From Rhodoferax sp. (lineage in GTDB: Bacteria; Pseudomonadota; Gammaproteobacteria; Burkholderiales; Burkholderiaceae_C), in assembly GCF_028689305.1 (NCBI RefSeq), contig NZ_JAQTWM010000037.1, positions 1 through 32,706 of the forward strand: a stretch of DNA of 32,706 nucleotides, written 5' to 3'. Position 1 is the first letter of the stretch, and each line of letters starts with the position of its first letter. Shown one piece after another: positions 1-9,148 of the stretch. Made by a program: the position numbers and the translations under genes. The notes below the pieces were generated by a model, which made no database searches, was not told the origin of the DNA, and was given only the letters and a program-made list of their open reading frames with translations.

Positions 1-34
1 AAAGTCTCGCAATGACAAGTACTTGCAAGACTTT
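1..34 (-). terminator. Probable terminator downstream of leuA
   Basis: A 12-bp inverted repeat has arms at 1-12 and 23-34 and a 10-nt loop. The only imperfect pair (8 with 27) is C-A on the plus strand but G-U in minus-strand RNA, which fits a hairpin in the leuA transcript. The arm ends in TTT at the window edge, so the rest of the U tract cannot be seen. Confidence 0.55.
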
Positions 35-53
35 CTTAACCCAAGATGATGAA

Positions 54-1593
54 TTACCCCTGGGCTGCCACCCGTTCAGTCTGACTGTGCAACTTGTTCA
101 GCGCACTCAGGTAGGCTTTGGCTGAGGCCACTACGATGTCGGGATCAGCTCCAACACCGTTAACTACTCGACCATTGTTCTGCAGACGTACCGTCACTTC
201 CCCTTGGCTTTCGGTTGAACCACTGATGGCGTTGACCGAATAAAGCACCATTTCCGCACCACTGTTGACGTGTGTCTCAATGGCTTTGAGAGAGGCATCC
301 ACCGGGCCATTGCCGTTGGATTGACCTGTCACCTCTGTACCGTCAATCGTCATAATCACAGTAGCATGGGGCATCTCACCGGTCTCGCTGTGCTGGGAAA
401 GAGCGACGAAACCATAGTGGTCATGACTGTGGGCAACGTTCTCCTCGCTGACCAACGCCAGGATGTCTTCATCAAAAATCTCACTTTTGCGGTCGGCCAA
501 GTCCTTGAACTTGATGAAGGCATGGTTGATGTCTGCTTCACTCCCCATGGTGACACCCAATTCCTGCAAGCGTTGCTTGAAAGCGGTCCGGCCACTGAGC
601 TTGCCCAGGACAATTTTGTTGGCACTCCAGCCCACATCTTCCGCACGCATGATTTCATAAGTGTCTCGGGCCTTTAAAACCCCGTCTTGGTGAATGCCTG
701 ATGCATGCGCAAAAGCGTTAGCCCCTACCACTGCTTTGTTGGGCTGCACAACAAAGCCAGTTGTTTGGCTCACAAGACGACTGGTTGAAACGATGTATTT
801 CGCATCGATACCCACTTCCAGGTCAAAATAGTCACGACGTGTTTTGACCGCCATGACAATTTCTTCAAGAGCACAATTACCAGCGCGTTCACCCAAGCCA
901 TTGATGGTGTACTCTACTTGGCGTGCACCACCAATCTTGACACCAGCCAACGAATTAGCAACAGCCATCCCCAGATCGTTGTGGCAATGGACGGACCAAA
1001 TAGCCTTGTCGCTGTTAGGAATTCGCTCCCGTAAATCTTTGATGAAATTGCCATACAACTCAGGAATGGCATAACCCACGGTATCGGGTACATTGATCGT
1101 GCTGGCACCCTCATGAATTACCGCCTCAATCACCCGACATAAAAAGTCTGGATCAGAACGATAGGCATCTTCTGCGCGGAATTCGATGTCAGCCATCAGG
1201 TTGCGAGCAAACCGCACGGCCAGTTTGGACTGTTCAAACACCTGTTCGGGTGTCATGCGCAGCTTTTTTTCCATGTGCAACGGACTGGTTGCCAGGAACA
1301 AATGCAAGCGTCCGGAATTGGCTGGTTTCAGCGCCTCGGCAGCACGCGAAATGTCGCGATCGCTGGCGCGCGCCAGGGAACAGATTGTTGAGTCCTTGAT
1401 CACTATCTGCGATAGCCTTGACACACTCGAAATCACCACTCGAGCTCGCAGCAAAACCAGCTTCGATCACATCGACCTTGAGGCGTTCCAATTGACGCGC
1501 AATCCGAAGTTTTTCGTCGCGCGTCATGGAAGCGCCTGGCGATTGTTCACCGTCACGCAAGGTGGTATCAAAAATCACTAACTTGTCCGCCAT
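54..1593 (-). pseudogene. leuA: 2-isopropylmalate synthase, frameshifted
   Basis: LeuA condenses acetyl-CoA with 2-oxoisovalerate, the first committed step of leucine synthesis. The N-terminal part (1593 down to about 1402) carries the [12 protein letters not shown] active-site motif. The rest lies in another frame and carries the HCHNDLG metal-binding motif, the [10 protein letters not shown] motif and the C-terminal leucine-binding regulatory domain. The two parts join if one base near 1401 is removed: the protein then reads ...[17 protein letters not shown]... and would be 512 residues, normal for the family. The start at 1593 follows CAGGAG about 7 nt upstream. Without correction, translation ends near 1234. 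Both halves are otherwise well preserved, so this is either a recent mutation or a sequencing error. No slippery heptamer is visible at the site, so programmed frameshifting is unlikely. The gene has its own promoter and attenuator-like leader (1643-1792). Confidence 0.93.
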
Positions 1594-1642
1594 GTCTTTG
1601 CTCCTGAATCGAATTCGCAATCAAAATTATCAAGCCAACAAA

Positions 1643-1671
1643 AAAGCCCGTTGCAATGGCATACGGGCTTT
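1643..1671 (-). terminator. Intrinsic terminator in leuA leader (attenuator)
   Basis: In the minus-strand transcript the arms AAAGCCCGT (1671-1663) and ACGGGCTTT (1651-1643) pair perfectly, with a further TGC/GCA pairing inside the loop. A run of six U follows (1645-1640). The hairpin lies about 50 nt before the leuA start and after the leader peptide gene, where a transcription attenuator belongs. Segment 1688-1682 is exactly complementary to loop segment 1662-1656. That pairing would exclude the terminator, so it is a candidate antiterminator. Confidence 0.8.
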
Positions 1672-1690
1672 CGGGAGGAGGATGCCATCA

Positions 1691-1725
1691 AGCGCTAACA
1701 ACTCCACCCGTCAGGTGTTAGCGCT
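1691..1725 (-). promoter_or_regulatory. Leader hairpin overlapping the leader-peptide Leu codons
   Basis: The 10-bp arms AGCGCTAACA (1725-1716) and TGTTAGCGCT (1700-1691) are perfectly complementary. The 5' arm contains the last CTA leucine codon of the leader peptide (1721-1719), and the 3' arm contains its stop codon (1697-1695). Ribosome position on the leader peptide would therefore decide whether this hairpin forms. It takes the place of the pause or protector hairpin of classical attenuators. Confidence 0.65.
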
Positions 1726-1748
1726 AGTGCCAAGGACTGCTGGTACAT
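1695..1748 (-). CDS. Putative leucine leader peptide of leuA
   Basis: A 17-codon reading frame encodes MYQQSLALALTPDGWSC and ends in TAG. Leucine occupies three of five consecutive positions (Leu-Ala-Leu-Ala-Leu), read by TTG and two CTA codons; CTA is normally a rare leucine codon in GC-rich betaproteobacteria. The frame lies between a candidate promoter and an intrinsic terminator ahead of leuA, the layout of amino-acid-sensing attenuators. No good Shine-Dalgarno sequence precedes the ATG, and the predicted transcript start is only about 9 nt upstream, so initiation may be nearly leaderless. The role is inferred from layout and codon content. Confidence 0.65.
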   Translation of the reverse strand: MYQQSLALALTPDGWSC

Positions 1749-1763
1749 GTGATCAATGTAACA

Positions 1764-1792
1764 TAGGTATTTTTTGAACTGCATTGCGTCAA
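1764..1792 (-). promoter_or_regulatory. Candidate sigma-70 promoter of leuA
   Basis: A -35 box TTGACG (1792-1787) and a -10 box TACCTA (1769-1764) are separated by 17 nt. The implied start near 1757 would begin the leader transcript just before the leader peptide at 1748. It lies in the gap after pssA, so leuA need not depend on upstream genes. Confidence 0.45.
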
Positions 1793-1810
1793 GGTATCTG
1801 CTTGCCACAG

Positions 1811-2623
1811 CTACTGATGTAATCCGCGCTCGTCAGGTTCCTCCGTCGAAGTACTGATCACACTGGTGGGAATACCTTTGGTTTTGCGCCAAAAATATGT
1901 GACATAACCGCTAAGGCCATAAAGCACAAAAATACCAAACATCACAATCGGAGGGTCGATATTGATCACTGCGATGCCTATTGCAATCAAGACAATGACA
2001 ACAAACGGAACGCTACGTTTCATCTGAATGTCTTTGAAGCTATAAAAAGGCACGTTGGTTACCATGGTTAGCCCAGCATAAAGCGACACGACAAACATGG
2101 GCCATGCAAGGTCTCCTCCTTTAACACCCAGATCCGTTGCCACCCAGATAAAACCTGCCACCAAAGCTGCAGCAGCAGGTGAAGGCAGCCCCTGAAAGTA
2201 CCGTTTGTCAACAACACCGGTATTGACATTGAACCGTGCCAGGCGCAACGCGGCACAAGAACAATACACAAAGGCCGCAATCCAACCCCAACGCCCCAGT
2301 CCTTTAAGTCCCCAGACATAAGCAATCAATGCCGGAGCAGCACCGAAAGACACCATGTCAGACAGAGAGTCCATCTGCTCTCCAAAAGCACTTTGCGTAT
2401 TGGTCATACGCGCCACCCTACCATCCAGACTGTCCAGGATCATGGCACAAAATATCCCAACCGCAGCCAAGTCAAAACGCCCATTGATGGACATAACAAT
2501 GGCATAAAAGCCACCAAATAACGCCGCCAATGTAAACAGGTTAGGCAGTATGTAAATACCTTTGCGCCGCTTTTTTAGCGGCACATCGTGCTCGGCACAG
2601 TCAGTGGGGTTAACTTCATCCAT
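1811..2623 (-). CDS. pssA: CDP-diacylglycerol-serine O-phosphatidyltransferase
   Basis: This integral membrane enzyme makes phosphatidylserine from CDP-diacylglycerol and serine, the precursor of phosphatidylethanolamine. The CDP-alcohol phosphotransferase signature is complete: DG..AR, then G...D...D in the stretch DGRVARMTNTQSAFGEQMDS followed by LSD (roughly residues 66-88). Several hydrophobic segments follow, including residues around 27-45, 94-130 and 150-240. At 270 residues it matches the usual size of the bacterial type II enzyme. The N-terminus is charged (LKKRRKG) and cytoplasmic. It lies between ilvC and leuA, an arrangement usual in Burkholderiales. It is separated from ilvC by a strong terminator, so it may have its own promoter in that 75-bp gap, although I see no convincing boxes. 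Confidence 0.93.
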   Translation of the reverse strand: MDEVNPTDCAEHDVPLKKRRKGIYILPNLFTLAALFGGFYAIVMSINGRFDLAAVGIFCAMILDSLDGRVARMTNTQSAFGEQMDSLSDMVSFGAAPALIAYVWGLKGLGRWGWIAAFVYCSCAALRLARFNVNTGVVDKRYFQGLPSPAAAALVAGFIWVATDLGVKGGDLAWPMFVVSLYAGLTMVTNVPFYSFKDIQMKRSVPFVVIVLIAIGIAVINIDPPIVMFGIFVLYGLSGYVTYFWRKTKGIPTSVISTSTEEPDERGLHQ

Positions 2624-2655
2624 TCAAGCGCCCTTGTGAATCTTTTCATAATAAC

Positions 2656-2679
2656 AAAAGGCCACCTAAGTGGCCTTTT
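2656..2679 (-). terminator. Terminator between ilvC and pssA
   Basis: Perfect 10-bp arms AAAAGGCCAC (2656-2665) and GTGGCCTTTT (2670-2679) flank a 4-nt loop. The A/T-rich outer ends make it effective on either strand. On the minus strand it would end the ilvBNC transcript 20 nt after the ilvC stop. Confidence 0.85.
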
Positions 2680-2698
2680 GTCTTTCTGGATATCAAAC

Positions 2699-3715
<1,017 letters not shown>

Positions 3716-3736
3716 TCATCTCTCCGTTATAAAAAA

Positions 3737-4228
3737 TCAAACCCGCAAAATCCGCTCACCACGGCCAATCCCGCTGGCACCCGTACGCACAGTCTCCAGA
3801 ATTGCACCCGTTTCAATCGCGCCGAGGAAGGCATCATTTTTGGCTTGGTCACCAGTCAATTCAATGGTGTAACTTTTTTCAGTGACATCAATGATGCGCC
3901 CTCTGAAAATATCGGCCATCCGCTTCATTTCTTCGCGCTCCTTGCCCACAGCACGAACCTTGACCATCATCAATTCCCGCTCAGTGTAAGCACCTTCGGT
4001 CAAGTCAACCACTTTGACCACCTCAATCAACCGGTTCAGATGTTTGGTGATCTGCTCGATCACATCATCAGAACCGGCAGTCTGAATGGTCATGCGTGAA
4101 AGACTGGGGTCTTCTGTTGGGGCAACCGTCAATGACTCTATGTTGTAGCCCCGAGCCGAAAACAAGCCAACCACACGGGACAAAGCACCCGCTTCATTTT
4201 CCAGCAAAACTGCAATGATATGTTTCAT
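3737..4228 (-). CDS. ilvN: Acetolactate synthase small (regulatory) subunit
   Basis: This is the regulatory partner of IlvB. It activates the catalytic subunit and usually confers valine feedback inhibition. The protein starts MKHIIAVLLENEAGALSRVV, the ACT domain typical of the family (residues 2-75), and continues into the C-terminal ACT-like domain ending GIGRGERILRV. At 163 residues it is of normal length. A longer reading with 20 extra codons (start 4288) is possible, but family proteins begin at the MKHI methionine, which is preceded by a purine-rich GAGGAC. It follows ilvB after an 83-nt gap and precedes ilvC by 21 nt, so the three are likely cotranscribed. The gene is often called ilvH or ilvN depending on the species. 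Confidence 0.95.
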   Translation of the reverse strand: MKHIIAVLLENEAGALSRVVGLFSARGYNIESLTVAPTEDPSLSRMTIQTAGSDDVIEQITKHLNRLIEVVKVVDLTEGAYTERELMMVKVRAVGKEREEMKRMADIFRGRIIDVTEKSYTIELTGDQAKNDAFLGAIETGAILETVRTGASGIGRGERILRV

Positions 4229-4311
4229 AGTAAGAGAGTCCTCTTTTCGCAGCCCTCCCCTTGCAGCGGTAACCACAAGGCTTGGCAAACAATAGATTCA
4301 TCCAAGTTGGT

Positions 4312-6126
4312 TCATAAATCTTCGGCGCTCAGCAGCATCTCAGTGATGCCCTTGCCAGCCTGCACCATCGGGAACACGTTTTCAGTGGGGTCCGTACGGA
4401 AATCCATGAAAACCGTGCGATCCTTGAGTTTGCGTGCCTCGCGCAAGGCGGGTTCAACATCCTGCGCACGTTCAATCAGCATACCAACATGTCCATAAGC
4501 TTCAGCCAGCTTGACAAAGTTTGGCAGTGCATCCATATAACTGTGGCTGTAACGACCTTCGTATTCAACCTCTTGCCATTGACGAACCATACCCAGATAA
4601 CGATTGTTCAGCGCCACGATCTTGATTGGAGTGTTGTATTGCAGGCACGTTGAAAGCTCCTGAATACACATTTGCACAGAGCCTTCACCCGTAATGCAAA
4701 ACACTTCGCTATCAGGTTTAGCCAGCTTGATACCCATGGCATAGGGAATACCAACACCCATGGTACCCAACCCCCCTGAGTTGATCCAGCGTCTGGGTTC
4801 ATCAAAACGGTAATACTGTGCCGCCCACATTTGATGCTGACCAACATCCGAAGTGATGTATGTATCCGCATCTTTGGTCATGTTCCACAGGGTTTCAACC
4901 ACATATTGTGGTTTGATCACGTCATTGGCACCGTGGTTATACCTGAGACACTGGCGCTGACGCCATCCTTCGATGGTGTCCCACCAAGCACCCAAGGCAT
5001 GGGTATCGGGTTTGATGTTGCTTTCCTTGATCATGGCGATCAGTTCAGTCAGTACATCTTTCACATCACCGACAATCGGAATGTCCACCCTGACTCGTTT
5101 GGAAATACTCGACGGATCAATATCAACGTGAATAATCTTGCGCTCATTTTGCGCAAAATGCTTCGGATTACCAATCACGCGATCATCAAAGCGAGCTCCT
5201 ACCGCCAGCAACACATCACAATGCTGCATGGCATTGTTGGCCTCTACCGTGCCATGCATGCCCAACATACCCAAAAACTTGCGGTCACTGGCCGGATAAG
5301 CACCCAACCCCATCAGGGTGTTGGTGCAGGGATAACCCAGCATGTCCACCAGTTCACGCAATTCAGCCGAGGCATTGCTCAATAACACACCGCCACCTGT
5401 ATAGATGTAGGGCCGTTTGGCGGCCAACAACAACTGCAGCGCTTTGCGGATTTGCCCGCCATGGCCCTTGCGAACCGGGTTATACGAACGCATTTCCACC
5501 GTTTCCGGATAACCGTGGTAAGCCACTTTCTTGAACGACACGTCCTTCGGAATATCCACCAAAACGGGACCTGGGCGACCACTGCGCGCAATGTGAAAGG
5601 CCTTTTTCATGATTGCAGCCAAATCACGAGCATCTTTGACCAGGAAGTTGTGCTTGACAATGGGCCGGGTGATACCGACAGCGTCACATTCCTGGAAAGC
5701 ATCCATGCCAATAGCATGTGTAGGTACCTGACCACTGATGATGACCATCGGAATACTGTCCATGTAGGCCGTGGCAATACCAGTCACTGCATTGGTCACA
5801 CCGGGACCGGATGTCACCAGCGCCACACCCACATTTCCCGTAGCGCGCGCATAACCATCAGCCGCATGCACCGCGGCCTGCTCATGCCGCACCAAAACGT
5901 GCTGAATGGTTTCCTGCTTGAAAAACGCGTCGTAGATATGGAGAACTGCACCACCTGGGTAGCCCCAGACATATTTGACGTTTTCAGCCTGCAGCGCTTT
6001 GATCAGGATCTCTGCGCCTCTGAGCTCTTGCTCGGTATGTCCCATAGCAGATTTGGCCTTAATGGCTGGGTGACTGATAAGTGATGAATTTGACACCGAA
6101 GCGACTTCGGATTTTGAAATTTCCAT
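4312..6126 (-). CDS. ilvB: Acetolactate synthase large (catalytic) subunit
   Basis: This thiamine-diphosphate and FAD enzyme joins two pyruvates (or pyruvate and 2-oxobutyrate) to acetolactate or acetohydroxybutyrate. It begins the ilvBNC operon. The catalytic glutamate is in RHEQAAVHAADGYARATG (about residues 80-97). The FAD/central domain follows. The thiamine-diphosphate motif reads GEGSVQ...NN (GEG in place of the more common GDG). Residues 1-28 form a poorly conserved leader before MGHTEQELRGAEIL; such extensions occur in related betaproteobacterial proteins. The start at 6126 has AAAGG about 7 nt upstream. At 604 residues it is slightly longer than the family average because of this leader. 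Its 278-bp upstream region is shared with the divergent sigma-factor operon. I found no leucine/valine leader peptide with a terminator there. Confidence 0.96.
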   Translation of the reverse strand: MEISKSEVASVSNSSLISHPAIKAKSAMGHTEQELRGAEILIKALQAENVKYVWGYPGGAVLHIYDAFFKQETIQHVLVRHEQAAVHAADGYARATGNVGVALVTSGPGVTNAVTGIATAYMDSIPMVIISGQVPTHAIGMDAFQECDAVGITRPIVKHNFLVKDARDLAAIMKKAFHIARSGRPGPVLVDIPKDVSFKKVAYHGYPETVEMRSYNPVRKGHGGQIRKALQLLLAAKRPYIYTGGGVLLSNASAELRELVDMLGYPCTNTLMGLGAYPASDRKFLGMLGMHGTVEANNAMQHCDVLLAVGARFDDRVIGNPKHFAQNERKIIHVDIDPSSISKRVRVDIPIVGDVKDVLTELIAMIKESNIKPDTHALGAWWDTIEGWRQRQCLRYNHGANDVIKPQYVVETLWNMTKDADTYITSDVGQHQMWAAQYYRFDEPRRWINSGGLGTMGVGIPYAMGIKLAKPDSEVFCITGEGSVQMCIQELSTCLQYNTPIKIVALNNRYLGMVRQWQEVEYEGRYSHSYMDALPNFVKLAEAYGHVGMLIERAQDVEPALREARKLKDRTVFMDFRTDPTENVFPMVQAGKGITEMLLSAEDL

Positions 6127-6404
6127 GATGAACCTTTGTGAATTTCTCTGACGAAAAACCTTGGGTGCTTCTTTGCAAACACTTGTGGCGTTACATCGAA
6201 ACTTAAGACCAAAACCATGGGCACATTGATGTTTGCGCCGAATTTTGGTCCGTTTGCGTTAATTGGCAGAGGTCATTATCGCATTGTGAAGAAGGTTTGT
6301 CTGTCACATGACCGGCGAATGCCATAATTTGGCCCTGTTGATGACCGCCTAGGTCCCGATATCGGGCCTCACGCAGGCTCGCAATCTACACAAAGAGACC
6401 GTCC
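6127..6404. other. Divergent intergenic region ilvB / sigma factor
   Basis: This 278-bp region must hold the promoters of ilvB (leftward) and of the sigma-factor operon (rightward). I could not identify a convincing -35/-10 pair for either gene. The clearest element is a perfect 12-bp palindrome CCCGATATCGGG at 6355-6366, about 40 nt before the sigma-factor start, which could be a regulator site. No intrinsic terminator and no obvious attenuator is visible on the ilvB side. Confidence 0.4.
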
Positions 6405-6974
6405 TTGGCATCCCCTGCAGAACTTTCCGATTTCCTGAAAAGCGTTGAAAAACGCGCTTTCAAACGCACGGTTTACCATGTTCGCAACGACGAGTCTGCT
6501 TTGGACATCGTTCAGGACAGCATGATGAAACTGGCCGAACACTATGGCCATAAACCATCCGACGAACTGCCGATGCTTTTTCAGCGTATCCTGTCCAACA
6601 CAACACTGGATTGGTTTCGGCGACAAAAAGTCAAAAATACCTTGTTTTCGCCTTTCAGTGACTTTCAATCAGACGCGGAGGACGGAGATGAGTTTGACCT
6701 CTTGGAAAGTCTGTCACAGGCTGAAGTTGCCCCTGAATTTGACAACCCGCAAACCACCCGTGAGCGGGCACAAACCTTGCGAGCCATAGAAAAGGAGATT
6801 TTGTTGCTGCCGCAACGTCAACGAGAAGCGTTTCTGATGCGTTATTGGGAGGATATGGATGTCACGGAAACTGCTGCAGCTATGGGGTGCTCGACTGGCA
6901 GCGTCAAAACACACTGCTCTCGCGCCATACACACCTTGTTCCAGGCACTCACCTCAAAGGGAATCAAGCTATGA
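6405..6974 (+). CDS. ECF-type RNA polymerase sigma factor
   Basis: A 189-residue sigma-70-family protein without the large N-terminal regions of housekeeping sigma factors. Region 2 spans about residues 8-78: the stretch with ESALDIVQDSMMKLAEHY and later DWFRRQK matches the core-binding and -10-recognition helices. An acidic linker (SDAEDGDEFDLLES) follows. Region 4 (about 125-180) holds LLPQRQREAFLMRYWEDMDV and the helix-turn-helix TETAAAMGCSTGSVKTHCSRA. The first codon is TTG, preceded by an AGAGA ribosome site. No in-frame ATG occurs before region 2, and the MASPAELSDF N-terminus resembles related Comamonadaceae proteins. Its stop overlaps the next start (ATGA). Target promoters cannot be read from this sequence. 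Confidence 0.9.
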   Translation: MASPAELSDFLKSVEKRAFKRTVYHVRNDESALDIVQDSMMKLAEHYGHKPSDELPMLFQRILSNTTLDWFRRQKVKNTLFSPFSDFQSDAEDGDEFDLLESLSQAEVAPEFDNPQTTRERAQTLRAIEKEILLLPQRQREAFLMRYWEDMDVTETAAAMGCSTGSVKTHCSRAIHTLFQALTSKGIKL

Positions 6975-7417
6975 ATACATCAAAATACCTGCCGGCGATG
7001 GACCGGTTTGGCTACAAAATCACTGCCAGGCTGACGGATGCTGCGGAATGCCTGCCCTATGACGTTTCTGAGCGTTTGCGTGCGGCCAGAGTCAGAGCCG
7101 TTGACCAGCGCAAGTGGGTATTGCTGCAAAGTGCTTCAGAAGTCTTCTCTCACACAAGCGCTGGTTCTGCAACCGCTGGGCACGGAAATTCGCACACCGC
7201 CTGGTGGAACAGGTTGGGCATGGCAGGTCTGCTGTTGATACTGGTTGTTGGCCTTATTGCCATTAACGTGATACAGGATGAATTGGGGGCGCGAGAGCTG
7301 GCCGAGATTGATACCGCTATTCTGACTGACGATCTTCCTCCTGCTGCCTATGTTGATCCTGGTTTTGCCCAGTTTTTGAAGTTGGGAAATCGGCATGGCG
7401 CGGTAACCCCCAACTGA
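6971..7417 (+). CDS. DUF3619-like membrane protein, candidate anti-sigma factor
   Basis: A 148-residue protein with a cytoplasmic N-terminal half (KITARLTDAAECLPYDVSER), one transmembrane segment at about residues 78-98 (MAGLLLILVVGLIAINVI), and an acidic extracytoplasmic C-terminal part (ELAEIDTAILTDDLPPAAYVDPGF). I recognise it as DUF3619-like from the order of these elements. The start codon overlaps the sigma-factor stop by 4 nt, so the two are translationally coupled. One-pass proteins coupled to an ECF sigma gene are often anti-sigma factors. That role is inferred here, because no classical ZAS or RseA domain is visible. It is followed directly by the DUF3106 gene. Confidence 0.75.
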   Translation: MNTSKYLPAMDRFGYKITARLTDAAECLPYDVSERLRAARVRAVDQRKWVLLQSASEVFSHTSAGSATAGHGNSHTAWWNRLGMAGLLLILVVGLIAINVIQDELGARELAEIDTAILTDDLPPAAYVDPGFAQFLKLGNRHGAVTPN

Positions 7418-7419
7418 CC

Positions 7420-8166
7420 TTGAATCATCCCAGCGTATCCTTCGTTTTGAACGCCATCGACCACTCTGACACGTTGACACCCAGCTACAGATCACCTCTG
7501 ACTGCACGTGCCGTGGCTTTTCTGGCGTGCGGGTTGACTGTATCCATGATCAGCTGGTCGCAAGCCCTTCCTCCAGCGCAGAGGGCTTCTGCAACCACCA
7601 GTACGCCACAGAATGGTCTGGTGGACAAACTGACACTGTCTGGCCCGCTGGCAACTCTGGACTGGAAAAGTCTGACACCTGTCCAACAAATTGCCCTCAA
7701 ACCCTTGGCAGGAAGCTGGGAGACCCTGAGCGATTTGCAAAAAAGAAAGTGGATCTCACTGAGTAGCAACTTTTCAAGAATATCGTCTGCCGATCAGGCG
7801 AAATTACACGCCCGTATGGCGCAATGGGCTGCGTTGAGTCCCAAGCAGCGGGAGAATGCCCGACTGAACTTTGCCGAAGTACAAAAAATTACGCCAGAAC
7901 AAAAAAGTGAACAATGGCGTGCTTATCAAGCCTTGAGTCCGGAGGCCCGCCAGAAACTGGCCAAGTCGGCTCAGCCCACGCCGCCCAGAACTGCATTGGC
8001 CCCGAAACCTGTGCCACCAGGCAAAATCAACCGACTCCCCGTCAAAACGAGTGCAACAACGAGCATGCCGCTGGCCGCCTCTGCAGCCATGCCTGCATCA
8101 CTTCCCCAACCACCAACAGCTCCTGCAGTACCAGCGTCCCTTACGCCACCTGCCACAACGGATTGA
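7420..8166 (+). CDS. DUF3106-like exported protein
   Basis: A 248-residue protein with one hydrophobic stretch near residues 30-47 (AVAFLACGLTVSMISWSQA) that would act as a signal or anchor. The central part (about 75-175) is built of short helical units around W, L and PxQ (LTPVQQIALKPLAGSWETL, LSPKQRENARLNFAEVQ, ALSPEARQKL), the hallmark of DUF3106. The tail from about 178 is rich in Pro, Ala and Thr and probably unstructured. A TTG start 2 nt after the previous stop fits tight coupling; an internal ATG would remove the membrane segment. The helical-repeat form recalls periplasmic stress sensors such as Spy/CpxP, but this is only a resemblance. Its stop overlaps the RDD gene start by one base. 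Confidence 0.7.
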   Translation: MNHPSVSFVLNAIDHSDTLTPSYRSPLTARAVAFLACGLTVSMISWSQALPPAQRASATTSTPQNGLVDKLTLSGPLATLDWKSLTPVQQIALKPLAGSWETLSDLQKRKWISLSSNFSRISSADQAKLHARMAQWAALSPKQRENARLNFAEVQKITPEQKSEQWRAYQALSPEARQKLAKSAQPTPPRTALAPKPVPPGKINRLPVKTSATTSMPLAASAAMPASLPQPPTAPAVPASLTPPATTD

Positions 8167-8684
8167 TGAATCGCTCTTCCTCTGATACCGTTGGCATCAC
8201 CCTTGAAACCCCGAGCCTGATGCGCCGCATGGCGTGCTGGCTCTATGAAGGCATGTTGCTGTTCGGTGTGGTTTTTATTGCTGGCTATTTATTTGGCACT
8301 TTGAGTCAGACCAAAAACGCCATGGACAACCGGCATGCCTTGCAGGGGTTTCTGTTTGTGGTGTTTGGCATTTATTTTGGCTGGTTGTGGTCCAAAGGAC
8401 AGACCCTGGCCATGAAAACCTGGCACATCCGTGTGCTGGACCTGAATGGCAAGTCCTTGACACAAGGTCGGGCGCTGATTCGCTATTTATGGAGTTGGTT
8501 GTGGGTCTTGCCGCCCTTGCTGGCGTCCTGGTGGTTCGAGTTGTCAGGCGCGGAGTCAGTTGTGATTGTGCTGGGCTGGGTGGCCGTCTGGGCCATACTG
8601 AGCCGCTTTCATCCTCGCCAGCAGTTTTGGCACGATGCACTGGCCGGCACACAATTGGTCTGCGCGCCGCCAATCAAACGCTGA
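8166..8684 (+). CDS. RDD family membrane protein
   Basis: A 172-residue integral membrane protein with about four hydrophobic segments (residues near 20-42, 60-78, 112-130 and 135-152). The family's conserved elements are visible: an N-terminal RRMACWLYE, the central GQTLAMKTWHIRVLDLNG, and a C-terminal HPRQQFWHDALAGTQLV. RDD proteins have no settled common function; some have been linked to ion transport or osmotic stress. The ATG overlaps the DUF3106 stop (TGATG), so this is the fourth gene of the sigma-factor operon. It converges on glnB with only 13 bp between, and no terminator is evident. Confidence 0.82.
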   Translation: MNRSSSDTVGITLETPSLMRRMACWLYEGMLLFGVVFIAGYLFGTLSQTKNAMDNRHALQGFLFVVFGIYFGWLWSKGQTLAMKTWHIRVLDLNGKSLTQGRALIRYLWSWLWVLPPLLASWWFELSGAESVVIVLGWVAVWAILSRFHPRQQFWHDALAGTQLVCAPPIKR

Positions 8685-8697
8685 TTTGAAAGCCGGG

Positions 8698-9048
<351 letters not shown>

Positions 9049-9148
9049 CTAAAAATAGTGCTCTGCGGCGATAAACTTCCAAAGCGGCAAAACGTGTTGT
9101 CAATGAATGCGCGGTTAGGTTATTGTGCATGATGCCGCGCTGCTACGC

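Noticed and set aside
6003..6224. A minus-strand frame starting MPMVLVLSFDV upstream of ilvB, rich in Val and Leu, that could be a leader peptide.
   Set aside because: It has no stop before ilvB, runs far into the ilvB coding region in another frame, and no terminator or competing hairpin follows.
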